Positions 1 to 7,098 are shown, numbered from the stretch's first letter. The stretch is 11,780 bases of DNA from an uncultured Collinsella sp. (GCA_958407085.1 CATYHY010000036.1:1-11780), one strand, 5' to 3'. Program-made: numbers and translations. Notes: a model not told the origin generated them from the letters alone.

Positions 1-30
1 TCCCACTCGATAACGGGTGCCGCAGGTAAA

Positions 31-51
31 TGAGGCGCTCGTTTTGCCTCA
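31..51. repeat. Short inverted repeat downstream of the left regulator
   Basis: TGAGGC (31-36) pairs with GCCTCA (46-51) around a 9-nt loop. It lies about 75 nt past the stop codon of the minus-strand regulator. It may be a weak terminator for that gene, but the T tract on the minus strand is only TTT, so intrinsic termination is doubtful. Confidence 0.3.
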
Positions 52-125
52 GTCCGTTCTATCAGGCATTCTCCCATCGCCGTTTGATACTCATTTGGTC
101 CTCACGCCGGCTAATCTGACCACAA

Positions 126-1262
126 TTAGGGCAGGGCATACCCCTTCTTAAATCGCTCGTCAAAGGGACAGAAATCGCTATAGACATAGCCGTCAATAAG
201 CGATGAACCGTTCGGTTGGCGTATCTCATGCTGCCGGAACTTCTCGACATAGCCATCGGACTTATCGTGCTCGAAATAGTCGAACTGATCAAGCCATTCG
301 TCGTATTCATCGGCCCGCTTCACGCGCGTTTCATACCTCTTCGCCCATTCAAAAAGAAAAGAGTCGGGAACAGGCGCTCTCGCTAGAAGCGCCGGCCCCT
401 CTTCCAGCTGAACCGGAATCAATCCATATGAAGCCGAGAGCTGAAATAGCGCATGAGCAGCTTGAACAGGACTACCGAAATCGGTAAATACAAGCGCTCC
501 CCTCTTCACCTCAAGAGCGCTGGACAGTTTTTGAAGCGCCGCATATTTCGGCACCCTAGCCCCCTGCTCATACGAACGTAGCGTTGCGAGGGAGAGATCG
601 GCCTCTCGGGCCAAATCCAGCTGGGTCTTTGCAGGGGTACACCGCGCCCTTAGCTCTGGCAGCTTCTTGGACTGCATCCTATTTTGCCAGGGCGTAATCG
701 GCACCCAGGACTCTCGCGGATCATATTCATATCGAAGGGGAAACTGGGACGGATCAAAGTCTGCTGCGTAGTTGTCCTTCCATCTTTCATAGTCGTCTCG
801 GTCGGAGTCGCTCTCGATCTGAGCATACTGAGCGGCCCACTTTTTTAGAAACGCCTTCATGAAGGGCGAGGTCGGCTTGAGCGCAGAATAGTGCTCGTTT
901 GCAACAGGCTCGAATCCGTATGTCGCGGCGAATTGGAAAAAAGCCTGAGCAATCAGATCCGTATCACTGAAGTCGTAATAGTGCAGCGACTCGGCCCGTA
1001 TTCCGAAAGCGTTCGCAAGTCTATCCAAATGCTCCTCCTTCGGGGCGGACTTCATCAGCTCGTAATTTCTTAAGGCCGATTCCGGGATTCCCGCTGCCTG
1101 CGCGGCCACCTTTCGAGTCCATTTTCGCGTCGAACGAAGACGAAGCAGCTTCTGAGACAGCTGCTGCCTTCCCCAGCGTTTACTCGTCTGTTCCCATTCC
1201 CTATCGACCACATATGACGACAAAGCTTCCGAAATTGCACCGACGCAGTCGACGGCAGTCAT
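126..1262 (-). CDS. Regulator with two tandem XRE-type HTH modules
   Basis: A 378-aa predicted cytoplasmic DNA-binding protein. It contains two copies of one architecture. A first HTH-like segment (about 37-91, core AAQAAGIPESALRNYE) is followed by a helical domain (about 98-172, FFQFAATYGFEPV). A second HTH-like segment (about 203-259, LAREADLSLATLRSYEQG) is followed by a matching domain (about 263-338, LFQLSASYGLIPV). Each helical unit ends in a similar F-x-W-A-x-x-Y...D-x-Y-x-x-W pattern. The HTH parts resemble the XRE/Cro family; I do not recognise the other domain. The start has a good ribosome site (GGAGGTG about 8 nt upstream). It is divergent from the xis/int operon across a 191-nt region containing a palindrome, so it may control integration and mobilization genes. 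Its GC content is visibly lower than the following operon, so it may instead be a flanking gene. A monomer with two HTHs could bind one operator like a dimer; that is inference. Confidence 0.8.
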   Translation of the reverse strand: MTAVDCVGAISEALSSYVVDREWEQTSKRWGRQQLSQKLLRLRSTRKWTRKVAAQAAGIPESALRNYELMKSAPKEEHLDRLANAFGIRAESLHYYDFSDTDLIAQAFFQFAATYGFEPVANEHYSALKPTSPFMKAFLKKWAAQYAQIESDSDRDDYERWKDNYAADFDPSQFPLRYEYDPRESWVPITPWQNRMQSKKLPELRARCTPAKTQLDLAREADLSLATLRSYEQGARVPKYAALQKLSSALEVKRGALVFTDFGSPVQAAHALFQLSASYGLIPVQLEEGPALLARAPVPDSFLFEWAKRYETRVKRADEYDEWLDQFDYFEHDKSDGYVEKFRQHEIRQPNGSSLIDGYVYSDFCPFDERFKKGYALP

Positions 1263-1453
1263 CCAAATACACCTCCAACAAATAGTTGCCTCAAGTGTAC
1301 ACGTGAAACCTTATGTGTGCAGAAAATGTATTAGATGCGACTTTCGCAGCAAGATTGAAGCCAATTTCTAATTTTTGTAGCACTTGATGCTTTTTTTGGA
1401 CATAATCAAGACAAGGGGGCAACCGGTGCCCCACCCTGGAAAGGAGACTACAT
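1263..1453. promoter_or_regulatory. Divergent control region between regulator and xis/int operon
   Basis: An AT-rich 191-nt intergenic stretch. It holds an imperfect 14-nt palindrome, CAAGTGTACACGTG, at 1292-1305 with a perfect GTGTACAC core, which is a candidate operator. A CATAAT hexamer at 1401-1406 could be the -10 of the plus-strand operon, but no convincing -35 sits 17 nt upstream. A hairpin follows at 1416-1432. If the element is integrated, the left attachment site could also lie here, since it is upstream of xis/int; no core repeat was identified. Confidence 0.5.
1416..1432 (+). repeat. Hairpin in the leader of the xis/int operon
   Basis: GGGGCA (1416-1421) and TGCCCC (1427-1432) form a 6-bp stem around ACCGG, just upstream of the AAGGAG ribosome site at 1441-1446. 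There is no following T run, so it is more likely a leader structure or protein site than a terminator. Confidence 0.35.
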
Positions 1454-1663
1454 ATGACACGTCAGCTTATCGGCGCGGAGGAGGTTGCCGAGATCACGGG
1501 CATGAGCAAGTCCTATTCGTTCAAGCTGATCAAGACTTTGAATGCAGAGCTTGCAGCTCAGGGGATCATGACCATCCCCGGGAAGGTCCAGCGCTCGTAT
1601 TTCGAGGCACGCCTTCTCTCCACCCCTTCTAAGCAGAAGGTGGCGATGGCCCATGTCGGTTAG
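1454..1663 (+). CDS. xis: Excisionase-like small HTH protein
   Basis: A 69-aa protein, probably a DNA-bending recombination directionality factor or operon regulator. Residues about 7-30 (EEVAEITGMSKSYSFKLI) fit a MerR/excisionase-type winged HTH, and the later GIMTIPGKVQRSYFEARLL segment fits the wing and tail of the small proteins that precede integrases in Gram-positive integrative elements. The start is supported by AAGGAG at 1441-1446. The stop codon overlaps the integrase start by 11 nt, so the two are translated together. Assignment as Xis rests on size, HTH and position; no excision activity can be read from sequence. Confidence 0.75.
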   Translation: MTRQLIGAEEVAEITGMSKSYSFKLIKTLNAELAAQGIMTIPGKVQRSYFEARLLSTPSKQKVAMAHVG

Positions 1664-2717
1664 CCGCGACAAGAAGCGCGGGACCTGGACAGTCGAGGCT
1701 TGGTATCGCAACTCTATGGGCGAGCGTCATAAGAAGACGAAGCGCGGGTTCGCCTCCAAGAAGGAGGCTGTGGCTTGGGAGCGCGACTTCCTCGCCTCCT
1801 GCGACGAGCGTGTCGAGGTCACCGTCGAGGCCTTCGTCAAAACCATGTACGCACGTGACATCTACCCTCGACTGCGAGTCGGCACCAGGCTCACCAAGGA
1901 TGCCATTATCGACAAGTACATCCTGCCCATTTTTGGCCCCATGCGCCTTTGTGACGTCAAGGCTGCGGACGTGGTGCGTTGGGAGAATTGGCTCCTTGAG
2001 CAGAACCTGTCGCAGAGCTATCTCCACACCATCTGCAACCAGTTCTCAGCCATCTTCAACCACGCCGTCCGATTCTACCGCCTGCCCCAGAATCCCATGT
2101 TGGCGGCGGGAAAGGTCGGCTCCAAGCGCCCCGAGAAGGAGATGCTCTACTGGACCCCTGCCGAGTTCAAGCGCTTCTCCCAGGCCATCGAGGACAAGCC
2201 GCTCATCTACCTTGCATTCCTCACGCTCTACCTCTCGGGCTGTCGCGAGGGCGAGCTCCTCGCCCTCCGTCCGGAAGACATCGACTTCAATCTCAACGTT
2301 ATCCGTATCCGTCATTCCTACGCCCGCATCAAGGGCGAGGACGTTATCGGTCCACCCAAGACGCGCGCCTCGAAGCGCGACATCGTCATGCCGAGCCTCC
2401 TTCGTGAGGAGCTGCGTGATTATCTGTCGACACATCCCGAGATCGCCCCTACCGACCGGCTCTTCCCCGTCACGAAGCACGCGTTGTCGCATGAGATGAA
2501 GAGGGGTTGCGAGCTCTCGGGCGTGAAGCGCATCCGCATCCACGACATCCGCCACTCGCATGTCAGTGCGCTCATCAACAGCGGCTACTCGCCCACGGCG
2601 ATCGCCGACCGCATGGGTCACGAGACCGCCGAGGTAACGGAGATGTACTCGCATCTTTTCCCCTCGACCCAGCACGACCTCGTGGAGGCGCTGGACGAGG
2701 TGATGTCGGATGTCTAG
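1653..2717 (+). CDS. int: Tyrosine-recombinase integrase
   Basis: A 354-aa phage/ICE-type site-specific recombinase for integration and excision. An N-terminal arm-type DNA-binding segment (about 1-50, with GTWTVEAWYRN and a Lys/Arg-rich stretch) is followed by a core-binding SAM-like domain (about 57-150) and the catalytic domain (about 165-345). All expected catalytic residues are visible: R198 in SGCREGE, K236 in PPKTRASKRD, H297 and R300 in HDIRHSH, H323 in MGHE, and the nucleophile Y332 in EMYSHL. Length is normal for the family, so it looks intact. It overlaps the xis stop at its start, and its own stop overlaps the next gene's ATG. It is the second gene of a long operon and points into the element, so an attachment site is expected upstream of xis, not downstream of int. 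Confidence 0.95.
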   Translation: MSVSRDKKRGTWTVEAWYRNSMGERHKKTKRGFASKKEAVAWERDFLASCDERVEVTVEAFVKTMYARDIYPRLRVGTRLTKDAIIDKYILPIFGPMRLCDVKAADVVRWENWLLEQNLSQSYLHTICNQFSAIFNHAVRFYRLPQNPMLAAGKVGSKRPEKEMLYWTPAEFKRFSQAIEDKPLIYLAFLTLYLSGCREGELLALRPEDIDFNLNVIRIRHSYARIKGEDVIGPPKTRASKRDIVMPSLLREELRDYLSTHPEIAPTDRLFPVTKHALSHEMKRGCELSGVKRIRIHDIRHSHVSALINSGYSPTAIADRMGHETAEVTEMYSHLFPSTQHDLVEALDEVMSDV

Positions 2718-3159
2718 GCCGATTGTGGACGCCAAGGGACGCCGTCGCTGCAAGACCATCGCCTTCCGCATGTCGCCCGCAGAGGCGGACCAGCTCGACC
2801 TCCGCGTCGCTTTGAGCGGTCTGTCGAAGCAGGAATTCATCGCGAGAAGCCTGCTGGAAGGCACTTTTACTGTGGTCGCAACCACCCGTATGCGCAAGGC
2901 GGTTAAGGAGCGCATGGGACCTGTCGTAGCGGAACTCCGGCGTATCCGGCGCGCAGGAGATATGGACGACGAGCTCGTCGAGTCGCTTGAGACGCTCGCC
3001 GCCTTTGCCGGATCGTTCGCGCCCGAGCGCTCCCCTGTGGAGCTTGAAGACGCCCTAATCGCAAACCTGGGTCTGGACGACGGCCTCCCCTACCAAAGCT
3101 CGGCCGTCGCCCAAAAACATGAGCCCACACGTAAGGAGGACTCTGTCGATGAATCTTAG
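2710..3159 (+). CDS. RHH-like mobilization accessory protein (MobC-like candidate)
   Basis: A 149-aa protein. The N-terminal part (about 12-55: RRCKTIAFRMSP, then a helix, then ALSGLSKQEFIARSLL) matches the ribbon-helix-helix plus SGLSKQEFI style of MobC-like relaxosome proteins and related small proteins in Firmicutes and actinobacterial mobile elements. The middle (about 60-105) is helical and charged (AELRRIRRAGDMDDELVESL), and the C-terminus is acidic. The ATG lies inside the end of int (8-nt overlap) with GAGGTG just upstream. The role would be to bind oriT or an operator and help the relaxase. No catalytic motif is expected. It could instead be an autoregulator of the operon. Confidence 0.6.
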   Translation: MSRPIVDAKGRRRCKTIAFRMSPAEADQLDLRVALSGLSKQEFIARSLLEGTFTVVATTRMRKAVKERMGPVVAELRRIRRAGDMDDELVESLETLAAFAGSFAPERSPVELEDALIANLGLDDGLPYQSSAVAQKHEPTRKEDSVDES

Positions 3160-3349
3160 CATGATGAATTCCGCCCGACGCCGCGCCGTCTTGCGCGACT
3201 ACCGCCTCGACCACCCCTTGTCGAAGGAAGAGCTGGTCGAGCGCCTTATCGACACGGAGCTTCGCCTCCGCTGGCTCGAAGCACTTGCCTCCGCAAAGAA
3301 CCACCCCATCAATGGCCCTCGCCGTCACCATTCTTGTGAGGCGATCTGA
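3149..3349 (+). CDS. Small charged helical protein, function unknown
   Basis: A 66-aa protein that I do not recognise. I chose the ATG at 3149 because AAGGAGGA at 3133-3140 sits correctly upstream; an in-frame ATG at 3119 has no such site. It starts inside the end of the previous gene, and its TGA overlaps the next ATG (TGATG). The central part (about 24-46, SKEELVERLIDTELRLRWLEAL) is predicted as an amphipathic helix that could mediate coiled-coil pairing. It may be an accessory of the following ATPase, a guess from coupling only. Confidence 0.6.
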   Translation: MNLSMMNSARRRAVLRDYRLDHPLSKEELVERLIDTELRLRWLEALASAKNHPINGPRRHHSCEAI

Positions 3350-4578
3350 TGGGCACGCAGAAGCACGACGACGCCCCCGAGCCGCAGTCCCCGGAGCGCC
3401 GCTCCCCACCGACGGTCAACGAGATCGTCGAGGAGCTCAAGTCTCTTCCCCTGAACGTCGGCTACAACCGTCTCGCGAACGAGCTCTTCAAGACTGGGCC
3501 CCTGCCCTGGGATGCAGATTCGCGGGAACGCCGGTGGCGCGATAGCGACGACGCACGGCTCTTCGCCCTCCTCCAGCAGATCATCTCTCTCCAGAAGGAG
3601 AAGTTCATGCTGCTCGCGCTGACCATCGTCGGCGAGGACAACGCCTATGACCCGCTCGTTGCCATGCTCGATGCCCTCACCTGGGACGGCATCCCGCGCG
3701 TAGGGACGCTCCTCAATGTCTACCTTGGCGCGGAGAGGAACGCATACGTCTCGGAGGTCGAGCGCATCTTGTTCTGCGAGGGCATCGCCCGCGTCTACAG
3801 CCCGGGCTGCAAGGCCGATTACATGCCCATCCTGTGCGGTGCCGGAGGCATCGGCAAGTCCTCCTTCGCGAGGGGCCTCGCCATGCGCGACGAGTATTTC
3901 AGCGACTCCGTGATCAACCTCGGCGACGTCAAGCTCACGGGCGAGCAGAACCGGGGCAAGTGGATCATTGAGATTCCCGAGCTCAACGGCATGTCCGAGC
4001 GCTCTATCGAGAGCGTGAAGGCTGGGGTCACCCGTCAGGTCGATGAATTCCGAGGGGCCTATTGCCGCAGGACGGAGGCGTTTCCCCGGCGCGTAGTCTT
4101 CGTCGGTACCACGAACGAGGCCGACTTCATCCGCGAGCGGACGAGTGGCGCAAGGCGCTTCCTCCCGGTGCTCTGCGGCATCGAGCGCACGGAGAGTTCC
4201 GTCTTCGACGAGAGCTTTCCCGCCGCCGTCCACCAGGCATGGGCAGAGGCCCGCACGTGGATGAAGACGGGTGATCCCCGCTTCTCGACCGTCCTAACGC
4301 CTGAGATGGAGACAGAGGCGGCCGCACAGCGCGGACGCTTTGTCGAGGAGGACCCCTGCGTGCAGAAGGTCCTCGCGTATCTCCCCGGCAACACCGACCG
4401 TCCCATGTGCACGTTCGAGATCCTCGACAAGGCCCTCCGTCTCGAAAAGACCAAGGCAAACTGCAAGATGGTCAGCCGCATCCTGTCATCGCAGTGCCCT
4501 GGATGGGTCCCGGGCAACAAGCGCCTCTGTCCCCCGTACGGCAAGCAGCGCTGCTGGGTGTACCGGGAGACGGATTAG
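3349..4578 (+). CDS. VapE-type (virulence-associated E) P-loop ATPase
   Basis: A 409-aa helicase-like ATPase of the VapE family found in phage satellites, IMEs and pathogenicity islands, where it is usually part of a replication module. Visible motifs are a family segment DALTWDGIPRVGTLLNVYLG (about 108-127), Walker A GAGGIGKS (164-171), a Walker B-like KWIIEIPEL (204-212), a sensor-like VGTTN (252-256) and the arginine motif GARRF (267-271). The conserved D-E-F-R-G-A-Y segment lies between them. Its length covers the ATPase and a C-terminal domain only; no primase-polymerase domain is present in front. It is coupled to the preceding 66-aa gene by a TGATG overlap and is followed by a hairpin-rich non-coding island, which may be its target. 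Helicase activity is inferred from the family. Confidence 0.88.
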   Translation: MGTQKHDDAPEPQSPERRSPPTVNEIVEELKSLPLNVGYNRLANELFKTGPLPWDADSRERRWRDSDDARLFALLQQIISLQKEKFMLLALTIVGEDNAYDPLVAMLDALTWDGIPRVGTLLNVYLGAERNAYVSEVERILFCEGIARVYSPGCKADYMPILCGAGGIGKSSFARGLAMRDEYFSDSVINLGDVKLTGEQNRGKWIIEIPELNGMSERSIESVKAGVTRQVDEFRGAYCRRTEAFPRRVVFVGTTNEADFIRERTSGARRFLPVLCGIERTESSVFDESFPAAVHQAWAEARTWMKTGDPRFSTVLTPEMETEAAAQRGRFVEEDPCVQKVLAYLPGNTDRPMCTFEILDKALRLEKTKANCKMVSRILSSQCPGWVPGNKRLCPPYGKQRCWVYRETD

Positions 4579-4585
4579 GGCCGAT

Positions 4586-4618
4586 GGAGGTGCCGCAGCA
4601 TTCCGTTGCGGCACCTCC
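4586..4618. repeat. Perfect 12-bp hairpin after the VapE gene
   Basis: GGAGGTGCCGCA (4586-4597) and TGCGGCACCTCC (4607-4618) are perfect complements around a 9-nt loop. No T tract follows on either strand, so this is not a standard terminator. It begins 8 nt after the VapE stop codon and shares the GGTGCC motif with the two other hairpins in this island. Confidence 0.85.
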
Positions 4619-4650
4619 CTCGCCGCCCCTCACCTGCAAAGTCTCTCGAT

Positions 4651-4709
4651 GGTGCCAAAGGTGCCATTGGCCCAGAAACTCTTTCCTGTTCTTTGGCACC
4701 TTCGGCACC
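4651..4709. repeat. Long inverted repeat made of GGTGCC units
   Basis: The 16-nt arm at 4651-4666 pairs with 4694-4709 with one A/C mismatch, around a 27-nt pyrimidine-rich loop. Each arm contains two GGTGCC (or GGCACC) hexamers at 9-nt spacing, so the structure is both a direct and an inverted repeat. It suggests a protein-binding array such as a replication or transfer origin, or an operator. Confidence 0.85.
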
Positions 4710-4762
4710 GCAACGTTTCGCCGCAGCTAGAAGCGTTACCAACGAAGAAGCTCAAATGAATC

Positions 4763-4785
4763 GCCGGTACCCATACGGCACCGGC
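4763..4785. repeat. Hairpin abutting the ribosome site of the 4799 gene
   Basis: GCCGGTACC (4763-4771) pairs with GGCACCGGC (4777-4785) with one mismatch around a 5-nt loop. It ends one base before the GAGAGG ribosome site (4787-4792) and could affect translation of the next gene. It carries another GGCACC. Confidence 0.7.
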
Positions 4786-4798
4786 AGAGAGGAAAACC

Positions 4799-5287
4799 AT
4801 GATGGAACTTGTCAAGAAAATCAAATCGCATCTCGACGACCTCCTCGGAACCGTCCCCAAGCACAAGGACGACGCTGTCGGCTCCGTGCTCACCCATCTG
4901 CTGGAGTCCGACCCCGACCTGGGCTTCGCGCGCGCGGCGCGCCCTGTCGAACACCCGGGCTTCACGCGCATCGTCCGTGCCGGAATCGCTTACTACGCGA
5001 AGCCGGATTTCAAGATTCTGAACCCGTTCAAGGAAGGCGGGAACGGCGTCTACTTCGTCAAGGGCTGCAACGACGACCCGACCGGCATCTTCTTCACCGA
5101 TGCCTACCGCGTCAACGATGCGGAATACGGCGACGCCATCGAGGCCTACCTCTTCGCCTACGGCATCCCCCGCGATGACCTCGCCATGGTGCCCGTCACC
5201 TTCTGGCCCAGGACCTACGAGCGCACGCCCGAGAACATCGCCGCCCTCCGCGCTGTCGGTGCGCCCCTCCCGAACGAGGGACTCTAA
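4799..5287 (+). CDS. Unrecognised 162-aa protein of the mobilization operon
   Basis: I do not recognise the family. The protein is soluble, with no signal peptide or membrane segment. It has a charged helical N-terminus (about 1-40), a central part with many Gly, Tyr and Phe (YYAKPDFKILNPFKEGG, GVYFVKG, GIFFTDAYR; about 65-105) suggesting a compact beta-rich domain, and a Pro-rich end. Two adjacent ATGs exist (4799 and 4802); GAGAGG at 4787-4792 serves either. It lies between the GGTGCC hairpin island and an RHH-like gene whose ATG follows its stop by 1 nt, so it is probably part of the mobilization or replication unit. Confidence 0.75.
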   Translation: MMELVKKIKSHLDDLLGTVPKHKDDAVGSVLTHLLESDPDLGFARAARPVEHPGFTRIVRAGIAYYAKPDFKILNPFKEGGNGVYFVKGCNDDPTGIFFTDAYRVNDAEYGDAIEAYLFAYGIPRDDLAMVPVTFWPRTYERTPENIAALRAVGAPLPNEGL

Positions 5288-5288
5288 A

Positions 5289-5753
5289 ATGGCCATCGGA
5301 AAAGACGGGTCGAAGGTCATGAGCCTCCGGCTCCCTGACAAGGCATATCGCCGCCTCCACGCCTACGGGGTTTCCAAGGATCTTAGCGACAGCGCAGCCG
5401 CCCGCGAGCTCATCGCCGCCGGGCTCGCCTCCGACGGCCTGGCGCTCTACTCGACCGAGCTCGGCACCTATCTCCGCGGCGTCATGCAGCCGCTACTCGA
5501 GCAGCTCGACCACACGCTCGACGAACGCAACGCCGAGCAGGAGGACCGCATCGCGCGCGTCGTGCACCGTGCTACACGCGCCTCTATCGTCGCGGCAATC
5601 GCGGCAGTCGAGGTCGAAAAGGGCACGTTCGAGGGCCTGGATGGCGTGAGCGCCTCGGACATCTACGCCGCTTACGACAAGCAAGCCGGCCTCATGCAGC
5701 GTGGCATGACGCTCTCGGAGGCGAGGGGGCGCCTTTCTGATGGCAAGTCGTAG
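5289..5753 (+). CDS. RHH-like relaxosome accessory protein next to the relaxase
   Basis: A 154-aa protein. An N-terminal beta strand (KVMSLRLPDKAY, about 9-20) followed by two helices (about 21-48, with SDSAAARELIAAGL) fits a ribbon-helix-helix DNA-binding fold. A long charged helix (about 65-95, LLEQLDHTLDERNAEQEDRI) could mediate oligomerisation. An upstream in-frame ATG exists, but the start at 5289, 1 nt after the previous stop and with GAGGGA upstream, is more likely. The stop overlaps the relaxase start (14 nt), a typical arrangement for a MobC-like nicking accessory protein. Family assignment is by fold pattern and position, not by a specific motif. Confidence 0.65.
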   Translation: MAIGKDGSKVMSLRLPDKAYRRLHAYGVSKDLSDSAAARELIAAGLASDGLALYSTELGTYLRGVMQPLLEQLDHTLDERNAEQEDRIARVVHRATRASIVAAIAAVEVEKGTFEGLDGVSASDIYAAYDKQAGLMQRGMTLSEARGRLSDGKS

Positions 5754-7098
5754 CAGCCTCGTCGTGAACGCCCGCGTGCACCTCCCCGGGTCGCGCGGGC
5801 GTTCCGCCGTCATCACCAACAACATCGAATACGTCGCCACGCGCGAGGGAGCCGACAAGTCAGCCACCGTCGACGACCTCAGGCGCTCCGAGCTCGCTGA
5901 GAAGATGGGGCTCGTCGGCTACTACGCCGAGAGGCCCGGATCGACCGCGCTCTTCGACCAGAACGGGGCCGTCCCGCTCCGCACGGCCCGCAGGGAGCTC
6001 GAAAAGGCTGACGGAGCGATTGCTACCGTTGTGCTCAGCGTCCGCAGGGACGAGGCATGTGAGCTCGACCTCGCGTGCAAGGAGGACTGGCAGCGCTTCT
6101 GCCGCCGAAACCTCGCGCCGGCGCTTGCCGAGGCAATGGGCATCCCCGAGTCCAGCGTCCGTTGGGTAGCCGCCGAGCACGAAAACCACCCGAATTCCAA
6201 GCACGCGCACGTTATTGCGTGGTCGTCCGATGGCTCGTTCGATTCACTCATGGCCCGCAACAGGCTCGACCGGGCTAGAAACGCGCTCACCGACGCGGCC
6301 CTGGCCCCGGCGCTCGCGGCCGAGTATGAGGCCCGCGACCTCGCGAGGTCGCGGGCGGTCGACGCCGTCCGCCAAATCCCCGCCGACGAGATTGGCGTCA
6401 CGCTGCCTGCGGACGGCCGAATCTCCTACGCGCACCTCCGCCGCTGGCACCCAGATGTCGCCAAGGCCGTCGATGTCGCAATCGCGGAAGCAGGGTCGAG
6501 GCATCCTGAAATCAAAGGGGCGAGCGCCGCTTACAGCAAGTCCGTGGAGCGTTGCGCCGGCCTCAAAGGCCTCGAAAGCGTTGCGCGGGACCGCTACGTG
6601 AACGACGCCATGCGCGAGCTACGCGCGCGCCAGGGCAACGCCCTGCTGAGGATCATCGCACCCGACCGGACAACGGACCCCGAAAGGGAACTGATGAGGT
6701 CCGCAAGGCCGGACGGCGGGCCTGCAACGGAGCGCAAGCGCATGAAACCGCTCGTCGGCGAGGTCCGCGCCTGCGTCACCGGTGAAGATCTGGAGGGGGC
6801 GCGAGAAGCCGTCCGCGAGCTCAGGCCTATCCCGGAGAGGTGTCTCCGGTCATGTCCGTCCTACGCGCTTTCTATGGCAAAAGCCCCGGTTGCCGTGAGC
6901 AGAGCCCTTACCAAAGCGCTCGCGTTCGCAACGGAGAACCCCAGAAGCAAGAAGGACCCGTCAGATGAGGTCGGCCAGAAAGCCGAGCGCGCGCTCGCAA
7001 GGGCGCTCGCAGCCGCTGCATCGGCCGCGATCAGGGGCGATACGGCGGGCATCGTACTCGACCCCGCGAAAACCATAGTGAAGGGAATGATTCTATGA
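5740..7098 (+). CDS. MobP3-like conjugative relaxase
   Basis: A 452-aa relaxase that would cut one strand at oriT and stay covalently attached to the 5' end. The N-terminal domain (about 1-165) has the signature NNIEYVATREG (28-37), where Y31 is the likely nucleophile of this group, and the histidine motif EHENHPNSKHAHVIAW (146-161) with H147, H150, H155 and H157 as metal ligands. Segments such as VVLSVRRDEA and GIPESSVRWVAAEHE resemble relaxases named MobP3 in Firmicutes; a MobL label is possible. The remaining about 290 residues are helical and charged, with no recognised helicase or primase domain. It overlaps the accessory gene before it (14 nt) and the coupling protein after it (ATGA, 4 nt). 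It appears intact. Confidence 0.85.
   Translation: MASRSSLVVNARVHLPGSRGRSAVITNNIEYVATREGADKSATVDDLRRSELAEKMGLVGYYAERPGSTALFDQNGAVPLRTARRELEKADGAIATVVLSVRRDEACELDLACKEDWQRFCRRNLAPALAEAMGIPESSVRWVAAEHENHPNSKHAHVIAWSSDGSFDSLMARNRLDRARNALTDAALAPALAAEYEARDLARSRAVDAVRQIPADEIGVTLPADGRISYAHLRRWHPDVAKAVDVAIAEAGSRHPEIKGASAAYSKSVERCAGLKGLESVARDRYVNDAMRELRARQGNALLRIIAPDRTTDPERELMRSARPDGGPATERKRMKPLVGEVRACVTGEDLEGAREAVRELRPIPERCLRSCPSYALSMAKAPVAVSRALTKALAFATENPRSKKDPSDEVGQKAERALARALAAAASAAIRGDTAGIVLDPAKTIVKGMIL

Noticed and set aside
1..77. Minus-strand open frame starting MGECLIERTEAKRAP and running off the left edge
   Set aside because: Only 25 codons are visible, there is no ribosome site, and a hairpin lies inside it. 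An open frame of this length is expected by chance.
62..310. Minus-strand 82-aa open frame ending in a CPNCG-containing tail
   Set aside because: It overlaps the regulator's 3' end in another frame, and the long form has no ribosome site. Only the last 25 codons (from 139 down to 62) look protein-like, which is too little to call a gene or a frameshift.
1379..1397. AGCA/TGCT hairpin with seven Ts, terminator-like
   Set aside because: The stem is only 4 bp and it lies just upstream of the xis/int operon rather than after a plus-strand gene; more likely AT-rich promoter DNA.
2046..2915. Minus-strand 289-aa open frame
   Set aside because: Antisense to the integrase, which has all its catalytic residues. 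Long antisense frames are common in GC-rich genes.
3325..4233. Minus-strand 302-aa open frame
   Set aside because: Antisense shadow of the VapE-type gene; composition is that of complementary codons and no domain is visible.
3828..4485. Two CATCCTGT heptamer matches (3828 and 4479) to the MOBP nic consensus
   Set aside because: Both lie inside the VapE-type coding sequence without flanking inverted repeats, so they are taken as chance matches. They also show that the heptamer alone is weak evidence.
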